Below, in pieces: positions 29,713-42,114 of a DNA stretch of 64,000 nucleotides; position 1 is the stretch's first letter, and every line of letters starts with the position of its first letter. The notes under the pieces are model-generated. The model saw only the letters and a program-made list of their open reading frames with translations, did no database searches and was not told where the DNA came from. The translations under genes and the position numbers were made by a program. Source of the stretch: Shewanella seohaensis (GTDB taxonomy: Bacteria > Pseudomonadota > Gammaproteobacteria > Enterobacterales > Shewanellaceae); the NCBI RefSeq assembly GCF_025449215.1, contig NZ_CP104900.1, positions 3,348,001-3,412,000 of the forward strand, written 5' to 3'.

Positions 29713-32331
29713 ATGGATAAACGGCCTCTCATTGAGCCTCAAGCACCGTTAACCCACTGGCAAAAGAGCCTGCCGTTTAAACTCAGCCTGATCCAACTGC
29801 TGATCGCCAGCATACTGATCTTCAGCACGGCGTGGGTCATTCTCAACATTCAGACCCAACAGATCAGCGAGCAACAAACCCTACTCAATCAAAACCATGG
29901 CCAAATCATCATTGCTAAATTGCAGGAAATGACCTCTCAAGTGGAAAATCAGGTCAATGCCATCAGTCAAATCGCCATGCTATATCGTTACGAACCCGAG
30001 CAGCTCAGTAAGAGCATTCCGGTATTACTCTCGATTGAAAATCAAAAGGCGATTATTTCAGGTGGCGGGATTTGGCCCGAGCCAGGGGCATTTGACCGGC
30101 AAAAGTTTCGCGACAGCTTATTTTGGTCGCACAATATTCACGGCGAATTAGTCGCCATCAATAGCTATAACGATGATAGTTTTCCAAGCTACCACACCGA
30201 AGAATGGTATCGGCCGACCCGCTATTTTCCCGTAGGAAAAATATTTTGGTCTAAATCCTATGTCGACCCTACCACCCATGAGCCTATGGTGACCGCATCG
30301 GGTGCCATGTGGATGGATCATCAGTTTATTGGAGCCGCCACGACCGACATCAGCCTTGAAAAACTCAATCAGCTCCTACGCAATACCATGCTCGATGTCA
30401 GTGGCTACGTGATAGCCCTAGACCATCAAAACCAAATCTTGGCCTCCCCAAATAGTGACAATCTGCCACAATCTTCCCACAGTACCACCCATGCCCTACA
30501 AGACTTCGATGAGTTGGCAAAAACCGAGACGGCCTTTAGCCCCATCGCCTCGGCACTGCACTTAGCCGACCGCAGTTTTATCGAACAAGCCGTGGCTGAG
30601 CGCGTATTTACCCAAGAGCAAATGGATAACCTCACCCGTCTAAGCAACGATGGGGAACGGCAGATGCTCTCCGCCATCGTCAATGACAATGCCAAAAACC
30701 AGTTCTTAACACCTAGACGAATCGCCTCGGTCTCATTGACTATGGACCCTATCCTCAAGGGGCCCTCACTGGTGTCTGTGTTTTTAATGCCCCACACCTA
30801 CTGGAAAATTCTGGTCGTCACGCCCATCGCCCCATTACAGGACACGGCCAAAAAACTGATCGAAAAAGTCGGCCTCTCCCTAGTATTAATTCAGATGCTC
30901 GGCCTTATCCTGCTGTTTTTATTGCAGCATAGATTAATTATCGCCCCCATTATGGAGATGGTGCAGGCACTCAAACGCAATGATTCGGCCTCTATCGAAT
31001 TAAAAGCCAAGGAGCGGCACGATGAGGTCGGCCTACTGGCGAAAAGCTTTTTATCCCGCACCCAACAGCTTGAAGTCGCCATGGCCAGTCTAGATGCCAG
31101 TAATCTCGCCCTTGAGCAGCAATTACTGACTCAACAGCATTTTCAGCAGGAGTTAAATCAACGTAAGGAACAATTAAGATCCTTACTCGATTTCTCATCC
31201 ACCATCATTTACATCAAAGACTTAAACGGCAGATATACCTTAGTGAACAACAAATACTGCGAAGTCTTAGGGATTGAGCGGCGCAAGATCATCGGCGCCA
31301 CCGACTTTGATCTGTTCCAAAACTCACTCGCCCAACAGTATCAACAGAACGACCAAAGGGTCACCCATAGCCACGATGCCCTGCATTTCGAAGAAGCCAT
31401 TCCCTCCCTCCGCGGTGAGGTTATTTATCAAATGAGTAAATTTGATATTCGCGACGATGAGGATAACTCCATGGGTGTCGGTGCCATTGGCTTTAATGTG
31501 GACTTGAAAAAACGCCAAGAAAAAGAACAAGAAAAGCTGCTGCAATCGCAATTAGCCCAGCTAAAAGATGAGCAGCGCAAGACCCAACTCTCGCAGCAAG
31601 AAAATAGCCAGCTCAGGGAACAGCTCGCGGCGATTCAAGCTGAGATCAATCAGCAAATCCAACTCAACTTGAGCAAACAACAAAGTCAGAAACTGATGCA
31701 GAATTTCCTAGCCGACGTCATGAGCCAAATGATGCAAGAGCAGGACAAACTCCTCGCACAAATCTGCCAAGTGCGCCACAAGGATGATGACAGCCATCAA
31801 GCCCAAGTGGTGCAATTGATGAGCCAACAAGCGGCCAGACTCAGGCACATATCGCAGCTGTTTACCGATCAGCATAGTGAGATACGCCCGCTGCATTTAG
31901 CTCAGTTTATCAATCAATTATTGAGCTTATTACAGCCACAACTGCTGAAAACTCAGGTTAAAGTCAAGCTAGAATGCGACGAGCAATTAGTAGTCGATGG
32001 CAATGCTTGGCAATATTTGCAGTTTTTCTATCGGCTTATCAACAACACCTTGCATCATGCCTTTAAAGAGCATATTCAAAACAGAACCTTAGCATTAACG
32101 CTTGAAAAGAAAGACGGCGAGTTTCAGATGCAGCTTAAGGACAATGGTGTAGGGATATCAGTCGCGCACCTTGAGCAACTAAAACAAGAAATGCAACAAA
32201 ACCAATGTATTGGCACACTGACTTGCATTAATCTATGGATAAAAGAAGAGTTACATGGCGAGCTTAAGGTAGAGAGTGAGCTCAATCGTGGCACTCTGAT
32301 TGAGTGCCACTGGCCATTAGCTGCGGTATAG
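29713..32331 (+). CDS. PAS-domain membrane sensor, histidine-kinase-like without a clear H box
   Basis: An 872-residue sensor. It has a first membrane segment at about residues 24-46, a long periplasmic sensing domain that looks like a double Cache (FWSKSYVDPTTHEPMVTASG), a second membrane segment at about 385-408, a HAMP-like linker, a coiled coil and a PAS domain from about residue 487 (STIIYIKDLNGRYTLVNNKY). A glutamine-rich coiled coil (about 600-670) and a C-terminal ATPase-like domain follow, with an N-box-like RLINNTLHHAF and a G-box DNGVGIS. The normal H-E/D-x-x-x-P dimerisation motif is not visible; the region before the ATPase domain reads MQNFLADVMSQMMQEQDKLL. It is a stand-alone gene with no response regulator beside it. 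The signal is unknown. Confidence 0.82.
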   Translation: MDKRPLIEPQAPLTHWQKSLPFKLSLIQLLIASILIFSTAWVILNIQTQQISEQQTLLNQNHGQIIIAKLQEMTSQVENQVNAISQIAMLYRYEPEQLSKSIPVLLSIENQKAIISGGGIWPEPGAFDRQKFRDSLFWSHNIHGELVAINSYNDDSFPSYHTEEWYRPTRYFPVGKIFWSKSYVDPTTHEPMVTASGAMWMDHQFIGAATTDISLEKLNQLLRNTMLDVSGYVIALDHQNQILASPNSDNLPQSSHSTTHALQDFDELAKTETAFSPIASALHLADRSFIEQAVAERVFTQEQMDNLTRLSNDGERQMLSAIVNDNAKNQFLTPRRIASVSLTMDPILKGPSLVSVFLMPHTYWKILVVTPIAPLQDTAKKLIEKVGLSLVLIQMLGLILLFLLQHRLIIAPIMEMVQALKRNDSASIELKAKERHDEVGLLAKSFLSRTQQLEVAMASLDASNLALEQQLLTQQHFQQELNQRKEQLRSLLDFSSTIIYIKDLNGRYTLVNNKYCEVLGIERRKIIGATDFDLFQNSLAQQYQQNDQRVTHSHDALHFEEAIPSLRGEVIYQMSKFDIRDDEDNSMGVGAIGFNVDLKKRQEKEQEKLLQSQLAQLKDEQRKTQLSQQENSQLREQLAAIQAEINQQIQLNLSKQQSQKLMQNFLADVMSQMMQEQDKLLAQICQVRHKDDDSHQAQVVQLMSQQAARLRHISQLFTDQHSEIRPLHLAQFINQLLSLLQPQLLKTQVKVKLECDEQLVVDGNAWQYLQFFYRLINNTLHHAFKEHIQNRTLALTLEKKDGEFQMQLKDNGVGISVAHLEQLKQEMQQNQCIGTLTCINLWIKEELHGELKVESELNRGTLIECHWPLAAV

Positions 32332-32362
32332 CCACGGCTAAGTGCAAGCCCATTGAAACAAA

Positions 32363-33328
32363 CTAGTCGCTAGACTTATCGAGGGTCACATCCACCAGAT
32401 AATGGCCCTGTAACCAATTACGGCCAATTAAAAGTTTATTGGACATTTGACTGCGGTCCTTAAGGTTCACTTTGACGGGATACTCATGTCCCGGTTCGCC
32501 TAAGGTCAATTCGACCATATAACGCACTTCACTCCCCTGCGCGTTACGGATAAGCGAAGTATCGACAATCCGTGCCCTTAACCGCTTTTCCTCTCCACGC
32601 TCATTTTCGGTAGTGAAATTAAGCCACTTGCCGATGTTGTTATCCATATTGATAGGATCTTCATCGTCAATCTTGAGATCAATCGCATGCAGGGAGTTTT
32701 CAACCGCCCCCGTATCGATGCGCGTTTTAAAGGTCAGCCCGGCCTCTTTCACTTTGATTAACGCTGTCGGGCCAATAAGACGTTTCTCGGCCACATCGAC
32801 AACATAACGGCCCGCTAACCAATTACGCCCGATCAGTAACTTGTAATCCATATGGCTTCGGTCACGTAGGTTAACGGCAACCAGACGGTGTTGGCCCTCA
32901 AAACCAATGTCTAACTCGACCAAATAGCGGACTTCACTGCCTTGAGCGTTATTCACTGTGGTGGTCTTTAGGATTTTCGCCGCTAAGCGCCGCTGCTCGC
33001 CCGCCTCGTTTTCGGTGGTAAAATGCAGTGTCTTACCAATGTTATCCTGCATCTTGTCGGATGCACCGCCTTCAACTTGCAGATCGATGGCATGTAATGA
33101 GGTGTTCGCCGCCCCCGTATCAATTCTTGCCTGAAAATCCAGTTGTGCGGCCAATAGGCGCATCTTCTCTGATTGACCAATAATCGCCTTAGTGTCAGTA
33201 GATACAGCGCTCTGCGCAGGCGTTTGCACCTCTTCACTGACTTTACCGCAACCTGCAAGGCTCAAACTTGCGATAATGGCGCCTAGCAATAATGTGGTGC
33301 AGCGACCGACACTCTGATGTTGTAACAT
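32363..33328 (-). CDS. lipoprotein with two tandem retropepsin-like (PF05618-type) domains
   Basis: A 321-residue lipoprotein with signal peptide ending LAGC (C27). It contains two similar copies of a domain of about 135 residues. Each has the aspartic-protease motif R-I-D-T-G-A (catalytic D70 and D205), then SLHAIDL, G-K-x-L-x-F-T-T-E-N-E, N-A-Q-G-S-E-V-R-Y and a final K-L-L-I-G-R-N-W-L. This is the family often labelled 'ATP-dependent zinc protease' or RimK/RloA-related, in which single-domain members are usual. Having two complete copies in one chain is unusual. The start ATG 33328 has AAGGAG five bases upstream; a GTG two codons earlier overlaps that site. The protease activity is inferred. 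Confidence 0.82.
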   Translation of the reverse strand: MLQHQSVGRCTTLLLGAIIASLSLAGCGKVSEEVQTPAQSAVSTDTKAIIGQSEKMRLLAAQLDFQARIDTGAANTSLHAIDLQVEGGASDKMQDNIGKTLHFTTENEAGEQRRLAAKILKTTTVNNAQGSEVRYLVELDIGFEGQHRLVAVNLRDRSHMDYKLLIGRNWLAGRYVVDVAEKRLIGPTALIKVKEAGLTFKTRIDTGAVENSLHAIDLKIDDEDPINMDNNIGKWLNFTTENERGEEKRLRARIVDTSLIRNAQGSEVRYMVELTLGEPGHEYPVKVNLKDRSQMSNKLLIGRNWLQGHYLVDVTLDKSSD

Positions 33329-33518
33329 CCTCACTCCTTATCTGAACGATGACGAGCATACAGCATTGAGCCCATCACCTAGGTCGATGTAGGGGGCTAG
33401 TGATAGCACAAAAGCGAAGGAAAAGAGCCGAAAAACACTAAGCTGAGGGCAAATACAGCATTTAAGTCAATGAAAAAACAAGGAGTAGTCACAAGTTAAC
33501 ACACAATGGTTACAGCCG

Positions 33519-33899
33519 TTACACCTCTGCCACTTTCGCTTCGTCTAACCAAGCTTTCGCCAGCCCGCGCTCATGTTCACTAAAAACCTTTACCGGGCAG
33601 GGCAACATAAAAGCCAGTGTATTGACCATAGCTCCTAGGCTTTGCATGTCAGCAATCATCACCACCCGCGAAAAATCACTAAAATGAAACACACTGAGTA
33701 AAGCATCATCCCAGAGTGCACCCACGGTAATGCCAATAAAGTCGGGGCTGAACTCGTACCATAAACGAAGACTCGCATGATCCTGCAACTTGGCCTCAAT
33801 CGCGGGAAGCAGTAAGGCTTCGATATCCCCATAGGTGACTTGACCCGACACCACAATGGTCAGCATATCTTCGGCATAGCTTGGACGTATGGTTAGCAT
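33519..33899 (-). CDS. SpoIIAA-like (STAS-fold) protein
   Basis: A 126-residue protein similar to the SpoIIAA-like family (PF11964): MLTIRPSYAEDMLTIVVSGQVTYGDIE at the start, RLWYEFSPDFIGITVGALWDDA in the middle and PVKVFSEHERGLAKAWL near the end. Such proteins have a STAS/CRAL-TRIO-like fold and no settled function. The start is placed at ATG 33899, which follows AAGGGAGATGCATA; eight more upstream codons are open but lack a ribosome site. Confidence 0.8.
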   Translation of the reverse strand: MLTIRPSYAEDMLTIVVSGQVTYGDIEALLLPAIEAKLQDHASLRLWYEFSPDFIGITVGALWDDALLSVFHFSDFSRVVMIADMQSLGAMVNTLAFMLPCPVKVFSEHERGLAKAWLDEAKVAEV

Positions 33900-34286
33900 T
33901 ATGCATCTCCCTTGATATCGCACGAGAAAATACGGCTATAGAGTAAAGATATACCCTGTAAATGAAGATGCTTGAAAAGTGGGAATTATTTTACTCAAAC
34001 TTGCGGGAAACTGATGCGATGGCAGGTAATTACGAGATGAGATTGTAAGGTTCGCAAGACTTGCGTAAGCATTGCGCGATAAGACAAGCCCCATTGACTT
34101 CACACCTTCAGAGCCTGCACGAAAAGCATCGACTGGTGCCCAAACAACCCACAGGCCGAAGTAACACATTAAAAGTGAAGAAATGATGAGGGATAACAGA
34201 CAAAGTAACTAACTAGCTAACAAACAAACGGATAGGACTAACCCAAAAGATGAGGTTAATCCTAAGGTTAAGCTTAAGCGAAGGTA
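33900..34286. other. intergenic region without recognised features
   Basis: A 77-codon minus-strand frame at 33936-34169 shows no family features or ribosome site and is not accepted. The promoter of the SpoIIAA-like gene should lie close to 33900. I see nothing else. Confidence 0.4.
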
Positions 34287-34643
34287 TTACACATGGACTT
34301 GAATTTTCGCGATTTCTTGATCGAATAAATTCTTGATAAGGCCAGAAAACTCGGTGATAAACAGCGTTTGCTCTGGCGTGGCTCTATGATTCGCCACTGA
34401 GGCTAAGATTTCCTCAAGATCGTACACAATCGCATCGACCTCACGGATAATGGTGTTTCGTTCGGCAAAAGAGAGGGAAGGATTTTGACCGCAGACCATA
34501 ATAATCTGTGCGGATAATTGCTCTTCGAACAACTCCATCACAGTATCGTCGGACACATTTTGGGTATCGGGCGTTTCGAACAAGCCAAGATGCTCAGTCA
34601 AATACTGGATCAAATGCATGTAACCGTCTTTATCTGTGACCAT
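34287..34643 (-). CDS. DUF3802-like small protein
   Basis: A 118-residue acidic, mostly helical cytoplasmic protein (MVTDKDGYMHLIQYLTEHLG at the start, DDTVMELFEEQLSAQIIMVC, and a C-terminal helix IKNLFDQEIAKIQVHV). It resembles DUF3802 proteins of Shewanella and Vibrio as I recall them; the function is unknown. AAGGGTAAAAA before the ATG is a good ribosome site. It appears to be a single gene. Confidence 0.7.
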   Translation of the reverse strand: MVTDKDGYMHLIQYLTEHLGLFETPDTQNVSDDTVMELFEEQLSAQIIMVCGQNPSLSFAERNTIIREVDAIVYDLEEILASVANHRATPEQTLFITEFSGLIKNLFDQEIAKIQVHV

Positions 34644-34803
34644 TTTTTACCCTTCACACACCAAAATCTATCGCCAAAGGCGACACTGAAAAAACAAAAC
34701 CCACATCTAAAGTGGTCGATATAAAGATTTACACGTCAGCCACTCGCTAACCATATCGCGAACAGGAGAGCTGACGTATTGATCTAAACCAATCTTATCG
34801 CTG

Positions 34804-35379
34804 TTACTTTGTTAAGGTTAGTACAAACGACACAGGAACGGCTTGGCTAATACTAGATAAACCTGCAATATCACGCAATTTATCCACACCCGAGACCAAA
34901 TCGAACTCGTTAGCATTGACTATTATCGGCTGAAAACTGCTAACCATCAGTTTATTATCAGATACTTTGGTTAAAATTACCGAAAAAGTTTTCGTTTGTT
35001 GCTTTCCATGGAGGGAAATTTTTCCATCGATGTCGGCAACTTTAGTCTCACCGACGGCTAGATCTTTCAACATCTTGGTATCCACCTGCGAGCTTAACTT
35101 CAACTCGGGATACAAGGACACTTCAAACAACAGGTTTTGCATACGCTCATCGCGCACATCGATACCAGTCGCCACACTCATCAGGGGAATGGTTAATTCA
35201 AATTGACCATTATCCTTAAGGACACCATTGAGTTGCTTAAAGTGATGAACCTCAGCGATATCACCCTTTTTTACCGACACGAAGCTGACTCGAGAGTCCT
35301 GCTCCATTACTTGCCACTGGGCCGCACAGCTAAAACTAACCAGCGTCGATAATGCTGCAATTCCTATCCATTTTTTCAT
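34804..35379 (-). CDS. YceI-family periplasmic protein
   Basis: A 191-residue secreted protein. The signal peptide is MKKWIGIAALSTLVSFSCAA; the mature part has the YceI lipocalin-like pattern (WQVMEQDSRVSFVSVKKGDIAEVHHF at the start, then ADIDGKISLHGKQQTKTFSV). YceI proteins bind polyprenyl lipids in a beta-barrel and are induced by base or osmotic stress in E. coli. The start ATG 35379 follows GAGGATGGATACG; the frame is open five codons further. It is a single gene. Confidence 0.88.
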   Translation of the reverse strand: MKKWIGIAALSTLVSFSCAAQWQVMEQDSRVSFVSVKKGDIAEVHHFKQLNGVLKDNGQFELTIPLMSVATGIDVRDERMQNLLFEVSLYPELKLSSQVDTKMLKDLAVGETKVADIDGKISLHGKQQTKTFSVILTKVSDNKLMVSSFQPIIVNANEFDLVSGVDKLRDIAGLSSISQAVPVSFVLTLTK

Positions 35380-35529
35380 CGTATCCATCCTCAATCAGTG
35401 AGAGTTAAGGCAAGGCGGTCCCCCTGTGACACAGAAGTCCCCGCCGTATCCTTAGAAAATCTGTGATAAAGATCACCTAAGTCTCGCTAAAGATACTCTT
35501 TTTCTTGTTTAGCGACTAGTTAACTATCG

Positions 35530-35982
35530 TTAAACTCGCACCAGCCACTTATCTAAACTATTGGCAAAAGCCTGTTTATCCGCAGCCGATAAGGCATCAG
35601 GGCCACCGGTATGCACGCCCGATGAACGTAAATCTTCCATAAAATCGCGCATCGTCAGTTTTTGGCGAATATTGTCCGTAGTGTAGAGTTCGCCGCGGGG
35701 ATTAAGCGCCAGCGCGCCCTTTTCAATCACTTGCGCCGCCAACGGGATATCGGCGGTGATCACTAAATGCGTAGCCTCAACATGGTCGACAATGTATTGA
35801 TCTGCCACATCAAAACCTGAACCAACACGCACTTGGCTGATATAAGGCGATGGTGGCACCCGCAGCATTTGGTTCGCCACCAGCACTAGCGGCAGCGACT
35901 TACGCTCAGCCGCGCGAAATAAAATCTCTTTAATCGGGTTTGGGCAGGCATCGGCATCGACCCAAATCTTATACTGTCCCAC
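35530..35982 (-). CDS. YaiI/YqxD-family protein (UPF0178)
   Basis: A protein of about 150 residues of the UPF0178 family, which has a PIN/NYN-like nuclease fold. Conserved elements are [21 protein letters not shown] at the N terminus, [28 protein letters not shown], and [18 protein letters not shown]. The acidic residues of DADAC and TADIPLA fit a metal-dependent nuclease, but no activity is proven. I chose the GTG at 35982 because AGGAG stands seven bases before it. An ATG at 36003, overlapping the pdxH stop by one base, would add seven residues. It is likely co-transcribed with pdxH. Confidence 0.85.
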   Translation of the reverse strand: MGQYKIWVDADACPNPIKEILFRAAERKSLPLVLVANQMLRVPPSPYISQVRVGSGFDVADQYIVDHVEATHLVITADIPLAAQVIEKGALALNPRGELYTTDNIRQKLTMRDFMEDLRSSGVHTGGPDALSAADKQAFANSLDKWLVRV

Positions 35983-36002
35983 GCTTACGCTCCTAAAGAC
36001 CA

Positions 36003-36641
36003 TTAAGGTGCTAAACGGTCAATGACCCATTCATCCGCTTGGCGAGTATAGAGAAAACGATCGTGCAGTCTGTGCTCCCCGCCCTGCCAAAACTCGATGC
36101 TCGAGGGTTTGACTAAGTAGCCGCCCCAAAAACTCGGTAAGGGCACATCGCCCTTGGCAAATTTGGCTTTCATTTCAAAGAACTTACCTTCGAGCACTTG
36201 TCGCGCGCTCAGCTTACTCGACTGCTGTGACACCCAAGCGGCTATCTGGCTATCCTTAGGACGGGTCATAAAGTATTTCAGCACTTCGGCGGTAGAGAGT
36301 GGCTGCGCCTCACCGAGAATCGATACTTGGCGTTCAATCGGATGCCAAGGGAAATGCAGACTCACCTTATTATTGGCTGCGATCTGCTGCGCTTTTCGGC
36401 TACCTAGGTTAGTGAAGAACACAAATCCCGAGTCATCGAAGCGTTTTAATAGCACAATTCGCTGATAGGGCTGACCATGCTCATCGACAGTGGCAACACA
36501 CATCGCCGTGGGATCGCTCAGCTCGGCATCGCGAGCTTGCGTCATCCATAACTCGAATAGCTGCATGGGATTTTGGGGTAAATCGGCGCGTCTTAGACCG
36601 CCTTTGGTGTATTCGCGGCGAATATCACTGAGATCTGTCAT
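36003..36641 (-). CDS. pdxH: pyridoxamine/pyridoxine 5'-phosphate oxidase
   Basis: PdxH uses FMN and oxygen to make pyridoxal 5'-phosphate, the last step of vitamin B6 synthesis and salvage. The 212-residue product has FMN-binding [24 protein letters not shown] and the C-terminal [24 protein letters not shown] with the substrate-binding Arg/His. The start is [15 protein letters not shown] (36641), preceded by AAAGGAAACCCT; the frame is open 27 codons further upstream without support. The neighbouring PLP enzyme SpeA depends on this cofactor. Confidence 0.95.
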   Translation of the reverse strand: MTDLSDIRREYTKGGLRRADLPQNPMQLFELWMTQARDAELSDPTAMCVATVDEHGQPYQRIVLLKRFDDSGFVFFTNLGSRKAQQIAANNKVSLHFPWHPIERQVSILGEAQPLSTAEVLKYFMTRPKDSQIAAWVSQQSSKLSARQVLEGKFFEMKAKFAKGDVPLPSFWGGYLVKPSSIEFWQGGEHRLHDRFLYTRQADEWVIDRLAP

Positions 36642-36751
36642 AGGGTTTCCTTTTACAAGCGCACAATGATTGCCATCGGTGCAATCCGCTGATAATGCAA
36701 GTTTACCATGCCTTACTCGCAATTCGCTGCTCTGTTATTACGCCGTCAATA

Positions 36752-36782
36752 AAAAAGCCAAGGCCGTTAACCTTAGCTTTTT
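36752..36782 (-). terminator. terminator of the SAM decarboxylase gene
   Basis: AAAAAGCCAAGG pairs with CCTTAGCTTTT with one G-U pair; on the minus strand it ends in TTTTTTATTG. Confidence 0.75.
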
Positions 36783-36856
36783 ATTGATAATCCAGCGCTT
36801 AAGCGTGGTAAAAAGATGGACTCAAGCAGCAATGGCGAGCTCACCAGAGTCTGCCA

Positions 36857-37827
36857 CTACATAAACTCGGGCTGTAACACTTGGGTTTCGAGTTGTTGAT
36901 AATGACTAAAAATAATCTCCCCACCTGATGCTGTGGTGACCACGGCTTGGCCTAGACACAGATGAGCAGGGAATCCTTCGGTAACGATAGGCTGATTAAA
37001 ACCAATCAAATCCCAACTCGTTGGGGAGAATCCATTGATTAATCGCGCCACAACGGGATGGGGGTAAGTCGCTATATCGAGATTAGTCTCGAAGCTCACA
37101 TAGGAATGCTCCCCTTGCCCCATCGATGGGGTGATATGCAAGGTAACATAGTCAGTCCCGCGTATCGCATTCAACGAAAAACCAGCAGGCTGAAAACAAT
37201 GCATATCAAACTGAAAATCGGGAAAGAGTTGCTGAAATCCAAGCCGCTGATAAATCCCCTGCTCGGTTTGTGTTGGCAGCTTGAGATAATCGGCAAGCTC
37301 GCCACGGATGTGGTACATCATCAGTTCAAGGCAAGTCTCGGTTGAGGGCATAACTTGGCTATCTGTACAAAACAGATCGCCAGGACAAAACTGATTGTCA
37401 CTACAAAACAAATAGTGATGATGTGAATCTAAGTGGCCCACTCGAAAGGCTTTCCCGGGAATCATAGTTCGCAACTTAGCGATATCGTCCGCAAAGCTCG
37501 TGCTTTGTAGCTCAGCTTGGTATTCATTCTTGCGCTGATAACAGAGCGCGGCGATGTGTTCCACGCCTAAGGCGTTGATAAAATGGCAGGCGGCATCAAC
37601 CAGCGTGCTATTTCCGCAGGTGAGCAGCAGAATCTTATCATCCCAAACGAACAGACTGGATTCACTCAGCAGATAGGCATCGCAGGCATGATTACTGATT
37701 GTGGACAGGATTTCCGCATTGGCGCAGGCCACTAAAGTTGACCAAAAGCCGTACTCACGTTGGCGCAATGACGCCATCTTGGGAGTGAGTCTGATCTCAA
37801 GCTTTTTTCCGCGCCTTCAAAAAACAT
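36857..37827 (-). CDS. eukaryotic-type S-adenosylmethionine decarboxylase, frameshifted near its start
   Basis: The enzyme decarboxylates S-adenosylmethionine to supply the aminopropyl group for spermidine. Unlike E. coli SpeD it resembles the eukaryotic class (PF01536). The self-cleavage site is in LSESSLFVW (E56-S57, pyruvoyl-forming Ser57), followed by the proton donor C71 in TCG, and a C-terminal block (GFSLNAIRG, YVTLHITP, EHSYVSFETN) that matches human GYSMNGMKS/WTIHITPE/EFSYVSFETN. The open frame starts at 37777, but just upstream the ATG at 37827 reads MFFEGAEKKLEI, the family's N terminus with E4 and E7, if the T run at 37803-37808 had seven bases instead of six. Corrected length is 323 residues. 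It lies downstream of speA on the same strand. Confidence 0.88.
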
Positions 37828-38058
37828 CAAACCGTTCGCCTCATCTTATCCCTGTATTTGGGCATCTATTGATATAACAGTCATTAATGGTTCGCTGGCA
37901 ACGCTGACTTAAGTGAACGCACGCATTTTAAGACTAGTGACCCATCAATTTCGCGCGGCTATTTTTACACGACTGACGCCGCAATAAAACCACCGTGCTT
38001 GCTTTTACAAGGTGACAGCTATGCAACTCGCGAGCAAAAAATACGGGCTATAAAAAAC

Positions 38059-38095
38059 AAAAGTCAGCCTAAGTGTCCCTAGGCTGACTTTTTTA
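38059..38095 (-). terminator. terminator of speA
   Basis: AAAAGTCAGCCT pairs with AGGCTGACTTTT around AAGTGTCCCT. It lies 12 bases after the speA stop on the minus strand, so the SAM decarboxylase gene further downstream probably has its own promoter. Confidence 0.78.
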
Positions 38096-38107
38096 ACACA
38101 CTCAATA

Positions 38108-41110
<3,003 letters not shown>

Positions 41111-41948
41111 ATGGTACAGATAGGAAAAACCTGCAAACTTGAGGTGGTAAAACAAGTCAGCTTCGGTGTGTATTTAAATGCCCACGAATTTGGCCAAGTG
41201 TTACTGCCCAACAAAGCCACCCCAAAAGATTGCCAAGTCGGTGACTGGCTAGAGGTCTTTATATCTGGACTCTGAAGATATCGTCATTGCCACTACGCGC
41301 AGACCACTTGCGCAAGTCGGTGAGTTTGCCTATCTGAAAGCCGTGGCAACGGGTCCTTACGGGGCATTTTTAGACTGGGGATTAGATAAAGATCTGCTGC
41401 TACCCTTTGGCGAGCAGCATAAACCCATCGAAGAAGGCCGCTCTTACCTCGTTTACGTGCATGTTAACCGCGCGGATGAACGTATTGTCGCCTCATCAAA
41501 AATTGATAAGTTCCTCGATAAAACTCCAGCCCAGTACGAAGTAGGTCAACAGGTTGACTTATATATCGGTGGAACCACAGATTTAGGCTACAAAGCCATT
41601 ATTAACCATGCACATTGGGGCGTGATTTACCAAAATGAAGTGTTCCAAAAGCTGCGTTTTGGCCAAAGAGTGAAAGGTTTTATCAAACAAGTTCGCCGCG
41701 ATGGCAAAATCGATTTGGTCTTGCAGCAAGGCAGTAAGCAAGAGCTCGATAAGCACGCGCACATTATCTTAGTGAAACTCAAGCAAGCGGGTGGCTTCTT
41801 ACCGCTGACCGATAAAACCGATGCCGAAGTGATTTACGAGCAACTCGGCATGAGCAAAAAAGCCTTCAAGAAGAGCATTGGCGGCCTGTTTAAAGCGGGC
41901 AAGTTAAGCATCGATGATGATGGCTTACGCCTGACTGAAGCAGACTGA
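41111..41948 (+). CDS. cvfB: CvfB-like S1-domain RNA-binding protein, frameshifted in this sequence
   Basis: This protein has several S1-like OB folds followed by a winged helix (family of S. aureus CvfB and B. subtilis YitL), and probably binds RNA. From ATG 41111 the frame reads MVQIGKTCKLEVVKQVSFGVYL to about residue 50, then breaks near 41261-41265. The downstream frame resumes LDSEDIVIATTRRPLAQVGEF. The expected EVFIYLDSED requires two extra bases in an AT repeat (TTTATATCTGG would need TTTATATATCTGG). Corrected length is about 279 residues. The C-terminal part (VIYEQLGMSKKAFKKSIGGLFKAGKLSI) is the winged helix. A strong terminator follows. Confidence 0.82.
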
Positions 41949-42066
41949 TTGGACAGAATAGTCAACCGAATACGGGACTTAGCACTCTCTTGCCCCCATG
42001 TTCGTGCTTTATTTGTACAAATAGTTTGCCTTAAACCTCAGTTTACCGACAAGCGCTAGGATATTA

Positions 42067-42101
42067 AGCATGGCTCTGTTATAACAAAGCCATGCTTTTT
42101 T
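42067..42101 (+). terminator. terminator of cvfB
   Basis: AGCATGGCT and AGCCATGCT pair around CTGTTATAACAA, followed by TTTTTC. Confidence 0.85.
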
Positions 42102-42114
42102 CTTTGGAGCTTAT

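Noticed and set aside
33936..34169. Open frame of 77 codons on the minus strand
   Set aside because: No ribosome site and no family features; its end overlaps the region just upstream of the SpoIIAA-like gene. It is likely chance.
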